Positions 15,931-26,615 of a stretch of DNA of 64,000 nt are shown piece after piece. Source of the DNA: Catenuloplanes atrovinosus (lineage in GTDB: Bacteria > Actinomycetota > Actinomycetes > Mycobacteriales > Micromonosporaceae); the NCBI RefSeq assembly GCF_031458235.1, contig NZ_JAVDYB010000001.1:1054001-1118000 (forward strand), read 5' to 3'. Under the pieces are notes generated by a model. The model was not told the DNA's origin. It did no database searches and saw only the letters and a list, made by a program, of their open reading frames with translations. How positions within the stretch are numbered: position 1 is the stretch's first letter; every line of letters begins with the position of its first letter. Both the position numbers and the translations under genes were made by a program.

Positions 15931-18900
15931 GCGGACCGATCTCAAGCACGTCCTCGTCATCGGCTCCGGCCCGATCGTCATCGGTCAGGCCTGTGAGTTC
16001 GACTACTCCGGCACCCAGGCCTGCCGGGTGCTGCGCAGCGAGGGCATCCGGGTGAGCCTGGTCAACTCGAACCCGGCGACGATCATGACGGACCCGGAGT
16101 TCGCGGACGCCACCTACGTGGAGCCGATCACGCCGGAGTTCGTCGAGTTGGTCATCGCGAAGGAGCGCCCGGACGCGATCCTGCCCACGCTGGGTGGGCA
16201 GACCGCGCTGAACACCGCGGTCGCGCTGCATGAGAACGGCGTGCTGGACAAGTACGGCGTGGAGCTGATCGGGGCGAACATCGACGCGATCCAGCGCGGT
16301 GAGGACCGGCAGCTGTTCAAGGAGATCGTCGCGAAGGCGGGTGCGGAGACGCCGCGTTCGCGGGTCTGCAAGAGCATGGACGAGGTCCGCGAGACCGTGG
16401 CCGAGTTGGGGCTGCCGGTGGTGGTGCGGCCGTCGTTCACGATGGGTGGCCTCGGCTCCGGCATGCCGCACACCCACGAGGACCTGGAGCGGATCGCCGG
16501 TGCCGGTCTGGCCGCCTCCCCGGTGCACGAGGTGCTGATCGAGGAGAGCGTGCTCGGCTGGAAGGAGTACGAGCTCGAGCTGATGCGCGACCGCAACGAC
16601 AACGTCGTGGTGGTCTGCTCGATCGAGAACCTGGACCCGATGGGCGTGCACACCGGCGACTCGGTCACGGTCGCGCCGGCCATGACGCTCACCGACCGGG
16701 AGTACCAGAAGCTGCGCGACGTCGGCATCGCGGTGCTGCGCGAGGTGGGTGTGGACACCGGTGGCTGCAACATCCAGTTCGCGATCAACCCGCGCGACGG
16801 GCGTCTGGTCGTGATCGAGATGAACCCGCGCGTCTCCCGGTCGAGCGCGCTGGCGTCGAAGGCGACCGGGTTCCCGATCGCGAAGATCGCGGCGAAGCTG
16901 GCGATCGGGTACACGCTGGATGAGATCCCGAACGACATCACCCGGGAGACGCCGGCGGCGTTCGAGCCCGCGCTCGACTATGTGGTGGTGAAGATCCCGC
17001 GGTTCGCGTTCGAGAAGTTCCCCGGCGCGGACGCGGAGCTGACCACCACGATGAAGTCGGTGGGTGAGGCGATGAGCCTGGGCCGCAACTTCACCGAGGC
17101 GCTGAACAAGGCGATGCGGTCGATGGAGACGAAGGCCGGCGGCTTCTGGACCACGCCGGACCCGACCTCCTCGGTGGAGGAGACCCTGGCCGCGCTGAAG
17201 GTTCCGCACGACGGCCGGCTGTACACGGTGGAGCGGGCGCTGCGGCTGGGCGCGAGCATCGAGCAGGTGCACGAGGCCAGCGGTGGCATCGACCCCTGGT
17301 TCCTGGACCAGATCGTGTCGCTGCTGGAGTTGCGGGCCGAGATCGAGGCCGCGCCGGTGCTCGACCTCGAACTGCTCAAGGCCGCCAAGCGGGCCGGGCT
17401 GTCCGACCGGCAGATCGCCGCGATCCGGCCCGAACTGGCCGGCGAGGACGGCGTGCGCACGCTGCGCCACCGGCTCGGGCTGCGCCCGGTCTACAAGACC
17501 GTGGACACCTGCGCGGCCGAGTTCGCCGCGAAGACGCCGTACCACTACTCCTCCTACGACGAGGAGACCGAGGTCGAACCGTCCGACCGGCCCAAGGTCC
17601 TGATCCTCGGCTCCGGCCCGAACCGGATCGGCCAGGGCATCGAGTTCGACTACTCGTGCGTGCACGCGGTCATGGCGCTGCGCGGCGCGGGCTTCGAGAC
17701 CGTCATGGTCAACTGCAACCCGGAGACCGTCTCCACCGACTACGACACCGCCGACCGGCTCTACTTCGAGCCGCTCACGTTCGAGGACGTGCTGGAGGTG
17801 TTCCACTCCGAGGACAGCTCCGGCAAGGCCGCGGGCGGGCCCGGCGTGATCGGCGTGGTCGTGCAGTTGGGCGGGCAGACGCCGCTCGGGCTGGCGCAGC
17901 GGCTGAAGGACGCGGGCGTGCCGATCGTCGGCACCAGCCCCGAGTCGATCCACCTGGCCGAGCACCGTGGCGCGTTCGGCGCGGTCCTCGCGAAGGCCGG
18001 GCTGCGCGCGCCGGACCACGGCACCGCGGTCAGCTTCGACGACGCCAAGGCGATCGCGGACGAGATCGGCTACCCGGTCCTGGTCCGCCCGTCCTATGTG
18101 CTCGGCGGCCGGGGCATGGAGATCGTCTACGACGAGCCGACGCTGTCCGACTACATCGGACGCTCGACCGAGATCTCCGAGGACCACCCGGTGCTGGTCG
18201 ACCGGTTCCTCGACGACGCGATCGAGATCGACGTGGACGCCCTCTGCGACGCGAACGGCGAGGTCTACCTCGGCGGCGTGATGGAACACATCGAGGAGGC
18301 CGGCATCCACTCCGGCGACTCCTCCTGCGTGCTGCCACCCATCACGCTCGCCGGGCCGCACCTGGAGCAGGTGCGGCGGTACACGGTGGAGATCGCCCGC
18401 GGCGTCGGCGTGCGCGGCCTGCTCAACGTCCAGTACGCGCTCAAGGACGACGTGCTGTACGTGCTGGAGGCGAACCCGCGCGCGTCGCGTACCGTGCCGT
18501 TCGTCTCCAAGGCCACCGCGGTCCCGCTGGCCAAGGCCGCCGCGCGGATCATGCTGGGCGCCACCATCGCGGACCTGCGCGAGGAGGGCCTGCTGCCGGC
18601 CGAGGGCGACGGCGGGCACCTGCCGGACACCGCGCCGATAGCGGTCAAGGAGGCGGTGCTGCCGTTCAAGCGGTTCCGCACGCCGGCCGGCAAGGGCGTG
18701 GACAGCCTGCTCGGGCCGGAGATGAAGTCCACCGGCGAGGTGATGGGCATCGACACCGGCTTCGGGCAGGCGTTCGCGAAGTCGCAGGCCGGCGCGTACG
18801 GTTCGCTGCCCACGTCCGGCAAGGTGTTCGTCTCCGTGGCCAACCGCGACAAGCGCGGCATGATCTTCCCGATCAAGCGGCTGGCCGACCTCGGCTTCGA

Positions 18901-19240
18901 GATCATCACGACCGCCGGGACCGGCGAGGTGCTGCGGCGGTACGGGATTCCGTGCGAGATCGTGCCGAAGCACTACGAGTCGCCCGGCACCAACGCGGTC
19001 GAGCTGATCGCGCGCGGCGAGATCGCACTGGTGATCAACACGCCGCAGGGCTCGGGCGCGCACGCGCGCACGGACGGCTACGAGATCCGCAGCGCGGCCG
19101 TGACCGCGGACATCCCGTGCATCACCACGGTGCCGGGCGCGTCCGCCGCGGTGATGGGCATCGAAGCCACGATCAACGGCCAGATGCGGGTCCGCCCGCT
19201 CCAGGACCTGCACGCCGCGATCAAGGCCGAGGCGAAGTAG
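15923..19240 (+). CDS. carB: Carbamoyl-phosphate synthase large subunit
   Basis: Makes carbamoyl phosphate from bicarbonate, ammonia and two ATP, for both pyrimidine and arginine synthesis. The 1105 residues show the two homologous ATP-grasp halves: [21 protein letters not shown] at the N-terminus and [20 protein letters not shown] near residue 555. Matching [13 protein letters not shown] and [11 protein letters not shown] active-site loops follow. A C-terminal allosteric MGS-like domain ([19 protein letters not shown]) lies near residue 970. The ATG overlaps carA by eight bases. Confidence 0.95.
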   Translation: MPKRTDLKHVLVIGSGPIVIGQACEFDYSGTQACRVLRSEGIRVSLVNSNPATIMTDPEFADATYVEPITPEFVELVIAKERPDAILPTLGGQTALNTAVALHENGVLDKYGVELIGANIDAIQRGEDRQLFKEIVAKAGAETPRSRVCKSMDEVRETVAELGLPVVVRPSFTMGGLGSGMPHTHEDLERIAGAGLAASPVHEVLIEESVLGWKEYELELMRDRNDNVVVVCSIENLDPMGVHTGDSVTVAPAMTLTDREYQKLRDVGIAVLREVGVDTGGCNIQFAINPRDGRLVVIEMNPRVSRSSALASKATGFPIAKIAAKLAIGYTLDEIPNDITRETPAAFEPALDYVVVKIPRFAFEKFPGADAELTTTMKSVGEAMSLGRNFTEALNKAMRSMETKAGGFWTTPDPTSSVEETLAALKVPHDGRLYTVERALRLGASIEQVHEASGGIDPWFLDQIVSLLELRAEIEAAPVLDLELLKAAKRAGLSDRQIAAIRPELAGEDGVRTLRHRLGLRPVYKTVDTCAAEFAAKTPYHYSSYDEETEVEPSDRPKVLILGSGPNRIGQGIEFDYSCVHAVMALRGAGFETVMVNCNPETVSTDYDTADRLYFEPLTFEDVLEVFHSEDSSGKAAGGPGVIGVVVQLGGQTPLGLAQRLKDAGVPIVGTSPESIHLAEHRGAFGAVLAKAGLRAPDHGTAVSFDDAKAIADEIGYPVLVRPSYVLGGRGMEIVYDEPTLSDYIGRSTEISEDHPVLVDRFLDDAIEIDVDALCDANGEVYLGGVMEHIEEAGIHSGDSSCVLPPITLAGPHLEQVRRYTVEIARGVGVRGLLNVQYALKDDVLYVLEANPRASRTVPFVSKATAVPLAKAAARIMLGATIADLREEGLLPAEGDGGHLPDTAPIAVKEAVLPFKRFRTPAGKGVDSLLGPEMKSTGEVMGIDTGFGQAFAKSQAGAYGSLPTSGKVFVSVANRDKRGMIFPIKRLADLGFEIITTAGTGEVLRRYGIPCEIVPKHYESPGTNAVELIARGEIALVINTPQGSGAHARTDGYEIRSAAVTADIPCITTVPGASAAVMGIEATINGQMRVRPLQDLHAAIKAEAK

Positions 19241-20259
19241 TGCTCTGGGAGCAGTTCGCGCGCCCCGCCCTCTTCCGGATCGGGGGCGGGGACGCGGAGA
19301 CCGCACACGAGTGGACGCTGCACCGGCTGGCGCGGCTCTCCGCCGTACCCCCGGCGCTCCTGGCCCTGTCGCGCCGATACGGGACGGACAATCCCGTCGA
19401 GGTGTTCGGCGTCCGGTTCCCGAACCCGGTCGGGCTCGCGGCCGGCATGGACAAGAACGGGATCGCGTTGCCCGCGTGGCCCGCGCTCGGCTTCGGCTTC
19501 GTCGAGGCCGGCACGGTGACCGCGCTGGCGCAGCCCGGCAACGACCGGCCGCGGGTGTTCCGGCTGCGCGAGTCCGCCGCGATCATCAACCGGATGGGTT
19601 TCAACAACGAGGGCGCGGCGGCCCTGGCCGAACGGCTCGCCGCGCTCCCGGCGAAGCTGCCGGTCCCGATCGGGATCAGCCTGGGCAAGTCCAAGATCAC
19701 TCCGCTTTCCGGCGCGGTCGAGGACTACCTGACCTCGCTGCGGCTGCTGCACCCGTACGCGGACTACATCGCGGTCAACGTCTCCTCGCCGAACACGCCG
19801 GGCCTGCGGCAACTCCAGGGGCGCGAGCACCTGGACGAGCTGCTCGGCGCGCTGGTCAAGGAGGCGAACGGGCTGCCCGTACTGGTGAAGATCGCTCCTG
19901 ATCTGACCGACGCCGCGATCGGCGAGGCGCTGCGCGTGTGCGCGGACACCGGCGTGGCCGGGCTGATCGCGACGAACACCACGCTCGCCCGGAACGGGCT
20001 CGCGCCGGTTGATCAACCGACGGCCGCGGAGGCCGGCGGGCTCTCCGGCCGCCCGGTCACCCGGCGGGCGCGCGAGGTGGTGTCGTTCGTGCACCGGGAG
20101 ACCGGCGGCTCACTGCCGATCATCGGCGTCGGCGGGATCATGACGCCGGACGACGCGGCCCGGATGTTCGACGCCGGCGCCAGCCTGATCCAGCTCTACA
20201 CCGGATTCATCTACGGCGGGCCCGCGCTCGTGCGGGCCGCGGCCTCGGTCCGGCGATGA
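19240..20259 (+). CDS. pyrD: Quinone-dependent dihydroorotate dehydrogenase (class 2)
   Basis: Oxidises dihydroorotate to orotate and passes electrons via FMN to menaquinone at the inner membrane. Class 2 is shown by the N-terminal amphipathic pair of helices ([21 protein letters not shown]) and the catalytic Ser in [19 protein letters not shown]-binding segments include AAGMDKNG and IIGVGGI. It is 339 aa. The GTG shares one base with the carB stop, and bioA overlaps its stop. Confidence 0.95.
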   Translation: MLWEQFARPALFRIGGGDAETAHEWTLHRLARLSAVPPALLALSRRYGTDNPVEVFGVRFPNPVGLAAGMDKNGIALPAWPALGFGFVEAGTVTALAQPGNDRPRVFRLRESAAIINRMGFNNEGAAALAERLAALPAKLPVPIGISLGKSKITPLSGAVEDYLTSLRLLHPYADYIAVNVSSPNTPGLRQLQGREHLDELLGALVKEANGLPVLVKIAPDLTDAAIGEALRVCADTGVAGLIATNTTLARNGLAPVDQPTAAEAGGLSGRPVTRRAREVVSFVHRETGGSLPIIGVGGIMTPDDAARMFDAGASLIQLYTGFIYGGPALVRAAASVRR

Positions 20260-21539
20260 CCGCGCCGGACGAGCTGCTGCGGCTGGACCGGGCGCACGTC
20301 TGGCACCCCTACGGCCCGATGCCCGGCCGCTCCGCGCCCTTCGTGGTCTCGGAGGCGGCCGGCGCGGTGCTCACGCTCGCGGACGGGCGCGAGCTGATCG
20401 ACGGCATGTCGAGCTGGTGGTCGGCGATCCACGGCTACCGGCACCCCGTGCTGGACGCGGCGGTCCGCGACCAGCTCGGCCGGATGAGCCACGTGATGTT
20501 CGGCGGGCTCACCCACGAGCCGGCCGTCACGCTGGCCCGCACGCTGGTCGAGCTGACGCCGGACGGGCTGGAGCACGTCTTCCTCTGCGACTCCGGCTCG
20601 GTCAGCGTCGAGGTCGCGGTGAAGATGGCGTTGCAGTACCAGCGCGGCGCCGGACGGCCGGAGCGGCGGCGCCTGGCCACCTGGCGCGGCGGCTACCACG
20701 GCGACACCTGGCACCCGATGAGCGTGACCGACCCGGACGGCGGCATGCACGCACTCTGGGCCGGCGTGCTGCCGCGGCAGCTGTTCGCGCCGCCACCACC
20801 GGGTGGATTCGACTCCCCGATCGATGGGTCCTATGCGGACTCACTCGTTCGCATGGTGGAGGAGCACGCGGACGAGCTCGCCGCCGTGATCGTGGAGCCG
20901 GTGGTGCAGGGCGCCGGCGGCATGCGCTTCCACCACCCGGGTTACCTCCGGATTCTGCGTGAGGTCACGGCCCGGCACGGGATTCTGCTGATCTTCGACG
21001 AGATCGCCACCGGGTTCGGGCGTACCGGCGAGATGTTCGCGGCCGGGCACGCGGGCGTCACGCCGGACGTGATGTGCGTGGGCAAGGCGCTGACCGGCGG
21101 GTACCTGACGCTGGCGGCGGCGCTGTGCACGACCGAGGTGGCCAGGGCGATCTCCGACGGGGAGGGCGGCGGCCTCGCGCACGGGCCCACGTTCATGGGG
21201 AACCCGCTGGCCTGCGCGGTCGCGAACGCCTCCATCGGTCTGCTGCGAGGTCAGGACTGGCGCGGCCTCGTCCACGTCATGGAGAAGCGGCTCCGGGCCG
21301 CCCTGGAGCCGCTCAGCGGGTTCGCCGGCGTGCGCGACGTGCGCGTGCTCGGCGGCATCGGCGTGGTGCAGCTCGACCACCCGGTGGACCTGCCCGCGGC
21401 CACCGGTGCGGCCGCGGCGGAGGGCGTCTGGCTGCGCCCGTTCCGCGACCTGATCTACACGATGCCGCCGTACGTCACGTCCGGCGAGCAGATCGTCCAG
21501 ATCGGACGGGGCATCGCGGCGGCCGTCCGGGCCGGTTGA
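20256..21539 (+). CDS. bioA: Adenosylmethionine-8-amino-7-oxononanoate aminotransferase (DAPA synthase)
   Basis: Transfers an amino group from S-adenosylmethionine to KAPA in biotin synthesis, using PLP. Seen: [16 protein letters not shown] and [10 protein letters not shown], both typical of BioA rather than general class III aminotransferases. [22 protein letters not shown] and the PLP-lysine loop [14 protein letters not shown] follow. It is 427 aa. It is placed in the pyrimidine operon between pyrD and pyrF, overlapping pyrD by four bases. No other bio gene is in the window, so the pathway must be completed elsewhere. Confidence 0.92.
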   Translation: MTAPDELLRLDRAHVWHPYGPMPGRSAPFVVSEAAGAVLTLADGRELIDGMSSWWSAIHGYRHPVLDAAVRDQLGRMSHVMFGGLTHEPAVTLARTLVELTPDGLEHVFLCDSGSVSVEVAVKMALQYQRGAGRPERRRLATWRGGYHGDTWHPMSVTDPDGGMHALWAGVLPRQLFAPPPPGGFDSPIDGSYADSLVRMVEEHADELAAVIVEPVVQGAGGMRFHHPGYLRILREVTARHGILLIFDEIATGFGRTGEMFAAGHAGVTPDVMCVGKALTGGYLTLAAALCTTEVARAISDGEGGGLAHGPTFMGNPLACAVANASIGLLRGQDWRGLVHVMEKRLRAALEPLSGFAGVRDVRVLGGIGVVQLDHPVDLPAATGAAAAEGVWLRPFRDLIYTMPPYVTSGEQIVQIGRGIAAAVRAG

Positions 21540-21682
21540 GCCGGCCGACTCGGGCGAGGAGCGGAAAATCAAGACCCCTGATCAGGGGTACGCCGACGAA
21601 GTCGCCTGTCGGCTTTCGGACTAAAACGCGATTTAGCGGTAGGAACGGGACGTGGCCGCGCTGGCGGCGCGAGGGAAGGGGT

Positions 21683-22528
21683 GTGCCCGTGGAGAGCTTC
21701 GGGGCCCGGCTGAACCGGATGGTGGCCGCGCGCGGCCCGCTGTGCGTGGGAATCGACCCGCACGCGACTCTGCTGGAGCGATGGGGCCTGAGCAACGACG
21801 TGGAGGGCCTGACGCGGTTCAGCGAGACCGTGGTGGAGGCGCTCGCGGACCGGGTCGCGGTGTTCAAACCGCAATCGGCCTTTTACGAACAATTCGGATC
21901 AAAGGGACTGGCGGTCCTTGAGTCAATTATCCGACAGTTGAGAGAGGCCGGAGCGCTTGTCCTGCTGGACGTGAAGCGGGGTGACATCGGCTCGACGGTC
22001 GCGGCGTATGCCAACGCATACCTGGACGCATCGAGTCCGCTCTATGTCGACGCGATCACCGCCAGCCCGTTCCTGGGCGTCGGTTCGCTGGCTCCGATGT
22101 TCGACCTGGCGGCGAAGAATGGCGGCGGCGTTTTCGTTCTGGCGCTCACGTCGAATCCGGAGGGCGGTTCCGTTCAGCGCGCGGTGGCCGCCGACGGCCG
22201 CACCGTCGCGCAAACCGTCATCGACGAGATTTCCCAGCTCAACGCGGGTGCGACGCCGATCGGAAGCATGGGTCTCGTGGTGGGCGCCACGGTGGGTGAC
22301 ACCGGACATGATCTTTCTCGGGTGAACGGTCCGCTGCTCGCGCCGGGTCTCGGGGCCCAGGGTGGTACCGCTCGGGACCTACGCACCGTGTTCGGCTCCG
22401 CGGTCGGCTCGGTGCTTCCGTCGTACTCGCGTGAAGTTCTCGGAAAGGGTCCGGAAATCGCCGGGTTGAGGGCCGCCGCCGAGCGCGTACGGGACGACGT
22501 CCGGGCGGCATTGTCCGCCGCGAGCTGA
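21683..22528 (+). CDS. pyrF: Orotidine 5'-phosphate decarboxylase (actinobacterial type)
   Basis: Decarboxylates OMP to UMP, the last step of the pathway. The catalytic DxKxxD motif is LLDVKRGDIGST near residue 95. The product is 281 aa, the longer actinobacterial subfamily with FKPQSAFYEQFGS and a C-terminal LPSYSREVLGKGP. The GTG at 21683 follows GGGAAGGGG. There is a 143-base gap after bioA, so pyrF may have its own promoter or leader. Codon use in the 3' half is a little less GC-rich than in its neighbours. Confidence 0.95.
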   Translation: MPVESFGARLNRMVAARGPLCVGIDPHATLLERWGLSNDVEGLTRFSETVVEALADRVAVFKPQSAFYEQFGSKGLAVLESIIRQLREAGALVLLDVKRGDIGSTVAAYANAYLDASSPLYVDAITASPFLGVGSLAPMFDLAAKNGGGVFVLALTSNPEGGSVQRAVAADGRTVAQTVIDEISQLNAGATPIGSMGLVVGATVGDTGHDLSRVNGPLLAPGLGAQGGTARDLRTVFGSAVGSVLPSYSREVLGKGPEIAGLRAAAERVRDDVRAALSAAS

Positions 22529-22557
22529 GTAATTGCCTAGTCACGCTTAGTCGATCA

Positions 22558-22645
22558 TGGTGTGGCCACGTTGCCGAAAGCGGCGCTGACCGCTAGTTTT
22601 CCCCGCGCTGGGAACCACATGCCCCTTTGGTTCCTGGTCACACCA
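22558..22645 (+). ncRNA. Candidate structured leader upstream of mihF
   Basis: A 10-bp outer helix can form between 22558-22567 (TGGTGTGGCC) and 22636-22645 (GGTCACACCA, one G-U). It would enclose GCCG-AAAG-CGGC (22573-22584) and GGAACCA with TGGTTCC (22611-22617 and 22628-22634). Several helices nested in one closing stem suggest a multibranch leader or small RNA rather than chance. I cannot match it to a named riboswitch. It starts about 30 bases after pyrF and ends 56 bases before the mihF start. Confidence 0.4.
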
Positions 22646-22701
22646 CGTTTCACAGAGCGCCGGTAGTGGATGCCGACGCGTAAGGGACCTGAGGAGAACT
22701 G

Positions 22702-23019
22702 GTGCCGCTCCCGTCACTGAGCCCCGAACAGCGTGCAGCCGCGCTGGAGAAGGCTGCTGAGATCCGTAAGGCTCGTGCTCAGCTCAAGGAGGAGCTCAAG
22801 CAGGGCAAGACGACCCTCGCCTCCGTGCTCGACCGCGCGGAGGGCGACGACGTCGTCGGCAAGCTGAAGGTTTCGGCCGTCCTCCAGGCGCTGCCGGGCA
22901 TCGGCAAGATCCGGGCCACCCAGATCATGGAGAAGCTCAAGATCGCCGAGAGCCGTCGCCTTCGTGGCCTCGGCGAGCAGCAGCGCAAGGCTCTGCTCGC
23001 GGAGTTCGCGTCCAACTGA
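22702..23019 (+). CDS. mihF: Actinobacterial integration host factor mIHF
   Basis: A small nucleoid-associated protein, unrelated to enteric IHF, that bends DNA and binds through a helix-two-turn-helix domain. At 105 aa it has the standard sequence: LSPEQRAAALEKAAEIRKAR at the N-terminus, LPGIGKIRATQIMEKLKIAESRRLRGLG in the DNA-binding part, and AEFASN at the end. The GTG at 22702 is preceded by GAGGAGAA. It is conserved beside gmk and rpoZ in actinobacteria. Confidence 0.95.
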   Translation: MPLPSLSPEQRAAALEKAAEIRKARAQLKEELKQGKTTLASVLDRAEGDDVVGKLKVSAVLQALPGIGKIRATQIMEKLKIAESRRLRGLGEQQRKALLAEFASN

Positions 23020-23109
23020 ACGCGGAAATCGCCTCGTGCGGGTCTGCCGGGCGCCGGGAATCCGGGGTTCGCTGCAGGCCCGCACGGGGCACCGTGTAGG
23101 AATTAGCGT

Positions 23110-23718
23110 GTGAGCATGAGTGACGACGCCCGCCCGCCTGCCCGGCTCACCGTCCTCTCCGGCCCGTCAGGGGTCGGCAAGGACAGCGTGATCGAGCTGA
23201 TCCGGGCCCGCTCGCCGTGGATCTGGCTGTCGGTGTCGGCGACCACCCGGCGCATGCGCGACTACGAGGTCGAGGGTGAGCACTACTTCTTCGTCGACCG
23301 CGCGGAGTTCGAGCGCCTGCGCGCCGGCGATCAGCTGCTGGAGTGGGCCGAGTTCGCCGGCAACCTCTACGGCACGCCCCGCGGCCCGGTCGAGGCCCGG
23401 CTGCGCGAGGGCGCGCCCGTCCTGCTGAAGATCGACCTCCAGGGCGCGCGGCAGGTCAAGGCCGCGATGCCCGACGCCCAGCTGGTCTTCCTGGCCCCGC
23501 CCTCGGTCGAGGAGCTGCGCCGCCGCCTGATCGGGCGCGGCACGGACGACGAGGAGACCATCCGCCGCCGGCTGGCCCACGCGGACGAGGAACTGGCCGC
23601 GCAGTCGCTCTTCGACGTGACCATCGTCAACGACTACGTCGAGCGTGCCGCGGACGAGCTGGTAGGGTTGCTCAGTTCGCCGGTCTTGACACCGGCGCAG
23701 CCGGCACCTCAGGCTTGA
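23110..23718 (+). CDS. gmk: Guanylate kinase
   Basis: Phosphorylates GMP to GDP. The P-loop [12 protein letters not shown] is at about residues 16-27. The GMP-binding region has [20 protein letters not shown] and [13 protein letters not shown]. At 202 aa it is typical. The GTG at 23110 or the ATG at 23116 could be the start; the difference is two residues. The gene precedes rpoZ, the usual order. Confidence 0.95.
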   Translation: MSMSDDARPPARLTVLSGPSGVGKDSVIELIRARSPWIWLSVSATTRRMRDYEVEGEHYFFVDRAEFERLRAGDQLLEWAEFAGNLYGTPRGPVEARLREGAPVLLKIDLQGARQVKAAMPDAQLVFLAPPSVEELRRRLIGRGTDDEETIRRRLAHADEELAAQSLFDVTIVNDYVERAADELVGLLSSPVLTPAQPAPQA

Positions 23719-23752
23719 TCGTTCTGCTGTTCGTTAGGGGTTTGAGAGAACC

Positions 23753-24016
23753 GTGGGAATCATCGCTGACCCGCAAGGCATCACCAGCCCGCCCATCGAC
23801 GAGCTGCTGGAGAAGACCACCTCCAAGTACGCGCTCGTCATCTTCGCCGCGAAGCGCGCCCGCCAGGTGAACGCGTACTACAGCCAGCTCGGCGAGGGCC
23901 TGCTGGAGTACGTCGGTCCGCTGGTCGAGACCACGCCGCAGGAGAAGCCGCTCTCCATCGCCATGCGCGAGATCAACACCGGCCTGCTCACGGCCGAGCC
24001 GACCGACCAGCCGTAA
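23753..24016 (+). CDS. rpoZ: RNA polymerase omega subunit
   Basis: Assists assembly of the beta' subunit into core RNA polymerase. The 87-residue protein contains [20 protein letters not shown] and [15 protein letters not shown], both omega signatures. The GTG at 23753 follows GAGAGAACC. Six bases separate it from coaBC. Confidence 0.95.
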   Translation: MGIIADPQGITSPPIDELLEKTTSKYALVIFAAKRARQVNAYYSQLGEGLLEYVGPLVETTPQEKPLSIAMREINTGLLTAEPTDQP

Positions 24017-24021
24017 GACCG

Positions 24022-25275
24022 ATGAGTGGTCCGCAGGTCGTCCTCGGCGTCGGGGGCGGAATCGCCGCGTACAAGTCATGCGAGCTCCTGCGGCTCTTGA
24101 CCGAGTCCGGTCACCGGGTCCGGGTGGTGCCCACCGCCGCCGCGCTGCGGTTCGTGGGCGCCCCGACCTGGGCCGCGCTCTCCGGGCAGCCGGTCGCCGA
24201 CGAGGTCTGGGACGGCGTCCACGAGGTCCCGCACGTGCGCATCGGAAAGTCCGCCGATCTGGTGGTGGTCGCACCCGCCACGGCGGACCTGCTGGCCAAG
24301 GCCGCGCACGGCATCGCCGACGACCTGCTGACCAACACGCTGCTCACCGCGCGCTGCCCGGTGATCTTCGCGCCGGCCATGCACACCGAGATGTGGGAGC
24401 ACCCCGCCACGGTGGCGAACGTGGCGCTGCTCCGCGAGCGGGGAAGTCTCGTCATCGAGCCCGCGTCCGGGCGCCTCACCGGCGCGGACACCGGCAAGGG
24501 CCGCCTGCCCGACCCCTCCGCGATCTTCGCGTTCGCCCGCCGGGTGCTGGCGCGCGGCCCCGCTGCCGCCCCGGCCAACCCACCCCCGACCGGGCTGAAG
24601 GCAGAGCTTGCCGATCTTCAGGGCCGGCACGTCGTGGTCACCGCGGGTGGCACGCGCGAGCCGCTCGATCCGGTGCGGTTCCTGGGGAACCGGTCGTCCG
24701 GCAAGCAGGGGTACGCGTTCGCGACCGCCGCGGCGGCCCGGGGCGCCCGGGTGACGCTCGTCTCGGCGAACGTCGCGTTGCCCGACCCGGCCGGCGCCGA
24801 CGTCGTCCGGGTGGGCACCACCGAGGAATTGCGCAAGGCGGTCGTGGCGGCCGCGGACGGCGCGGACGTGGTGGTGATGGCCGCGGCGCCGGCCGACTTC
24901 CGGCCCGCCGCCGTGGCCGATCAGAAGATCAAGAAGGCCGAGGACGGCGCCGCGCCGGTGATCGAGCTGGTGACGAACCCGGACATCGCGGCCGAGCTCG
25001 GCGCGCGCAAGCCGCCCGGGCAGGTGCTGGTCGCCTTCGCGGCCGAGACCCACGACGCGATCGAGAACGCGCGCGGCAAGCTGCGGCGCAAACGGGCCGA
25101 CCTGATCGTGGTCAACGAGGTCGGCGTGGACAAGGTCTTTGGCGCCGACGCCAACGCAGCTACTGTTCTGGCTGCTGACGGATTCGAGACCCGGTTCGAC
25201 GAGCGGCCCAAGGAAGATCTGGCGGACGCCGTGCTGAATCTGGTAGTCAGGCAGCTAAGCTCGACCACCGCATAG
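24022..25275 (+). CDS. coaBC: Bifunctional phosphopantothenoylcysteine decarboxylase / synthetase
   Basis: Two fused coenzyme A enzymes. The N-terminal flavoprotein CoaC (about residues 1-185) shows GVGGGIAAYKSCELLRLL, APAMHTEMWEHPA and ASGRLTGADTGKGRLP, the actinobacterial form of the substrate-clamp region. The C-terminal CoaB synthetase (from about residue 200) begins LQGRHVVVTAGGTREPLDPVR and has GNRSSGKQGYAFA plus the KxKK-like segment DQKIKKAEDG. It is 417 aa. Confidence 0.95.
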   Translation: MSGPQVVLGVGGGIAAYKSCELLRLLTESGHRVRVVPTAAALRFVGAPTWAALSGQPVADEVWDGVHEVPHVRIGKSADLVVVAPATADLLAKAAHGIADDLLTNTLLTARCPVIFAPAMHTEMWEHPATVANVALLRERGSLVIEPASGRLTGADTGKGRLPDPSAIFAFARRVLARGPAAAPANPPPTGLKAELADLQGRHVVVTAGGTREPLDPVRFLGNRSSGKQGYAFATAAAARGARVTLVSANVALPDPAGADVVRVGTTEELRKAVVAAADGADVVVMAAAPADFRPAAVADQKIKKAEDGAAPVIELVTNPDIAAELGARKPPGQVLVAFAAETHDAIENARGKLRRKRADLIVVNEVGVDKVFGADANAATVLAADGFETRFDERPKEDLADAVLNLVVRQLSSTTA

Positions 25276-25356
25276 CGTTTGCCCCCCAAACCCAGGGGAT
25301 TGGTAGACAACTAGGCTGCATCTGCAGTTTCGTTTCGACTTACCTAGAGGAGCACC

Positions 25357-26550
25357 GTGGCACGCCGTCTGTTCACCTCCGAGTCGGTCACGGAGGGCCA
25401 CCCGGACAAGATCGCTGACCAGATCAGCGACGGCATTCTGGACGCGCTTCTCGCGCAGGACCCGGCCAGCCGGGTCGCCGTGGAGACGCTCATCACCACC
25501 GGCCAGGTTCACGTCGCCGGCGAGGTGACCACGAAGGCGTACGCCGACATTCCCGCAATCGTCCGCGAGACGATCCTGAACATCGGCTACGACTCCTCGA
25601 AGAAGGGCTTCGACGGCGCGTCCTGCGGCGTCAGCGTCTCCATCGGCGCGCAGTCGCCCGACATCGCGCAGGGCGTCGACACCGCCATCGAGGCCCGCGA
25701 GGGCGAGTCCGACCACCTGCTCGACTCGCAGGGCGCCGGCGACCAGGGCATGATGTTCGGCTTCGCCTGCTCGGAGACGCCCGAGCTGATGCCGCTGCCG
25801 ATCGCGCTGGCCCACCGCCTGGCCCGCCGCCTGTCCCAGGTGCGCAAGGACGGCACCGTGCCGTACCTGCGGCCCGACGGCAAGACCCAGGTCACCATCG
25901 AGTACGACGGCCTGCGCCCGGTCCGGCTCGACACGGTCGTGGTCTCCTCGCAGCACGCCGCGGACATCTCGCTGGACTCGCTGCTCACGCCGGACATCCG
26001 CGAGCACGTGATCGCGCCGGAGCTGGAGGGTCTCGGCCTCGACGTCGAGGGCTACCGCCTGCTGGTCAACCCGACCGGCCGCTTCGAGATCGGCGGCCCG
26101 ATGGGCGACGCCGGCCTCACCGGCCGCAAGATCATCGTCGACACGTACGGCGGGTACGCCCGGCACGGCGGCGGCGCGTTCTCCGGCAAGGACCCGTCGA
26201 AGGTCGACCGCTCCGCGGCGTACGCGATGCGCTGGGTCGCCAAGAACGTGGTCGCGGCCGGCCTGGCCGAGCGCGTCGAGACCCAGGTGGCGTACGCGAT
26301 CGGCAAGGCCCACCCGGTCAGCCTCTTCGTCGAGACGTTCGGCACCGAGAACGTGCCGGTCGAGCGGATCGAGAAGGCCATCCACGAGGTCTTCGACCTC
26401 CGCCCGGCCGCCATCATCCGCGACCTCGACCTGAAGCGCCCGATCTACCAGCAGACCGCCGCCTACGGCCACTTCGGCCGCGAGCTGCCGGAGCTGCGCT
26501 GGGAGTCCACCGACCGCGCCGCCGACCTCAAGTCCGCCGCGGGCGCCTGA
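25357..26550 (+). CDS. metK: S-Adenosylmethionine synthetase
   Basis: Makes S-adenosylmethionine from methionine and ATP; SAM is also the amino donor for BioA encoded upstream. Signatures: [20 protein letters not shown] at the N-terminus, [12 protein letters not shown] near residue 128, and the P-loop-like [16 protein letters not shown]. It is 397 aa. The GTG follows AGAGGAGCACC. The 81-base gap after coaBC shows no SAM riboswitch that I can recognise. Confidence 0.95.
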   Translation: MARRLFTSESVTEGHPDKIADQISDGILDALLAQDPASRVAVETLITTGQVHVAGEVTTKAYADIPAIVRETILNIGYDSSKKGFDGASCGVSVSIGAQSPDIAQGVDTAIEAREGESDHLLDSQGAGDQGMMFGFACSETPELMPLPIALAHRLARRLSQVRKDGTVPYLRPDGKTQVTIEYDGLRPVRLDTVVVSSQHAADISLDSLLTPDIREHVIAPELEGLGLDVEGYRLLVNPTGRFEIGGPMGDAGLTGRKIIVDTYGGYARHGGGAFSGKDPSKVDRSAAYAMRWVAKNVVAAGLAERVETQVAYAIGKAHPVSLFVETFGTENVPVERIEKAIHEVFDLRPAAIIRDLDLKRPIYQQTAAYGHFGRELPELRWESTDRAADLKSAAGA

Positions 26551-26565
26551 CCGCACCACCGCACG

Positions 26566-26595
26566 GGCCCGGAAACGCTTCGGCGTTTCCGGGCC
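26566..26595 (+). terminator. metK terminator with UUCG tetraloop
   Basis: A perfect 13-bp stem (GGCCCGGAAACGC with GCGTTTCCGGGCC) closes a TTCG loop with the stabilising C-G closing pair. It lies 16 bases after the metK stop and is followed by TTCGTCGTG rather than a full T run. It may also serve the convergent dehydrogenase gene ending at 26616. Confidence 0.85.
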
Positions 26596-26615
26596 TTCGT
26601 CGTGTGCCGTGCGGG

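Noticed and set aside
15827-19306. A 1159-codon open frame antisense to carB, and similar long frames opposite pyrB-pyrC and aroC.
   Set aside because: High third-position GC removes stop codons from the opposite strand; the sense frames carry full carB, pyr and aro motifs and the antisense products are Arg/Ala/Gly-rich without any fold.
25276-25356. Possible SAM riboswitch before metK.
   Set aside because: The 81-base gap shows no recognisable SAM-I/II/IV core or terminator pair; the annotation would rest only on the gene name.
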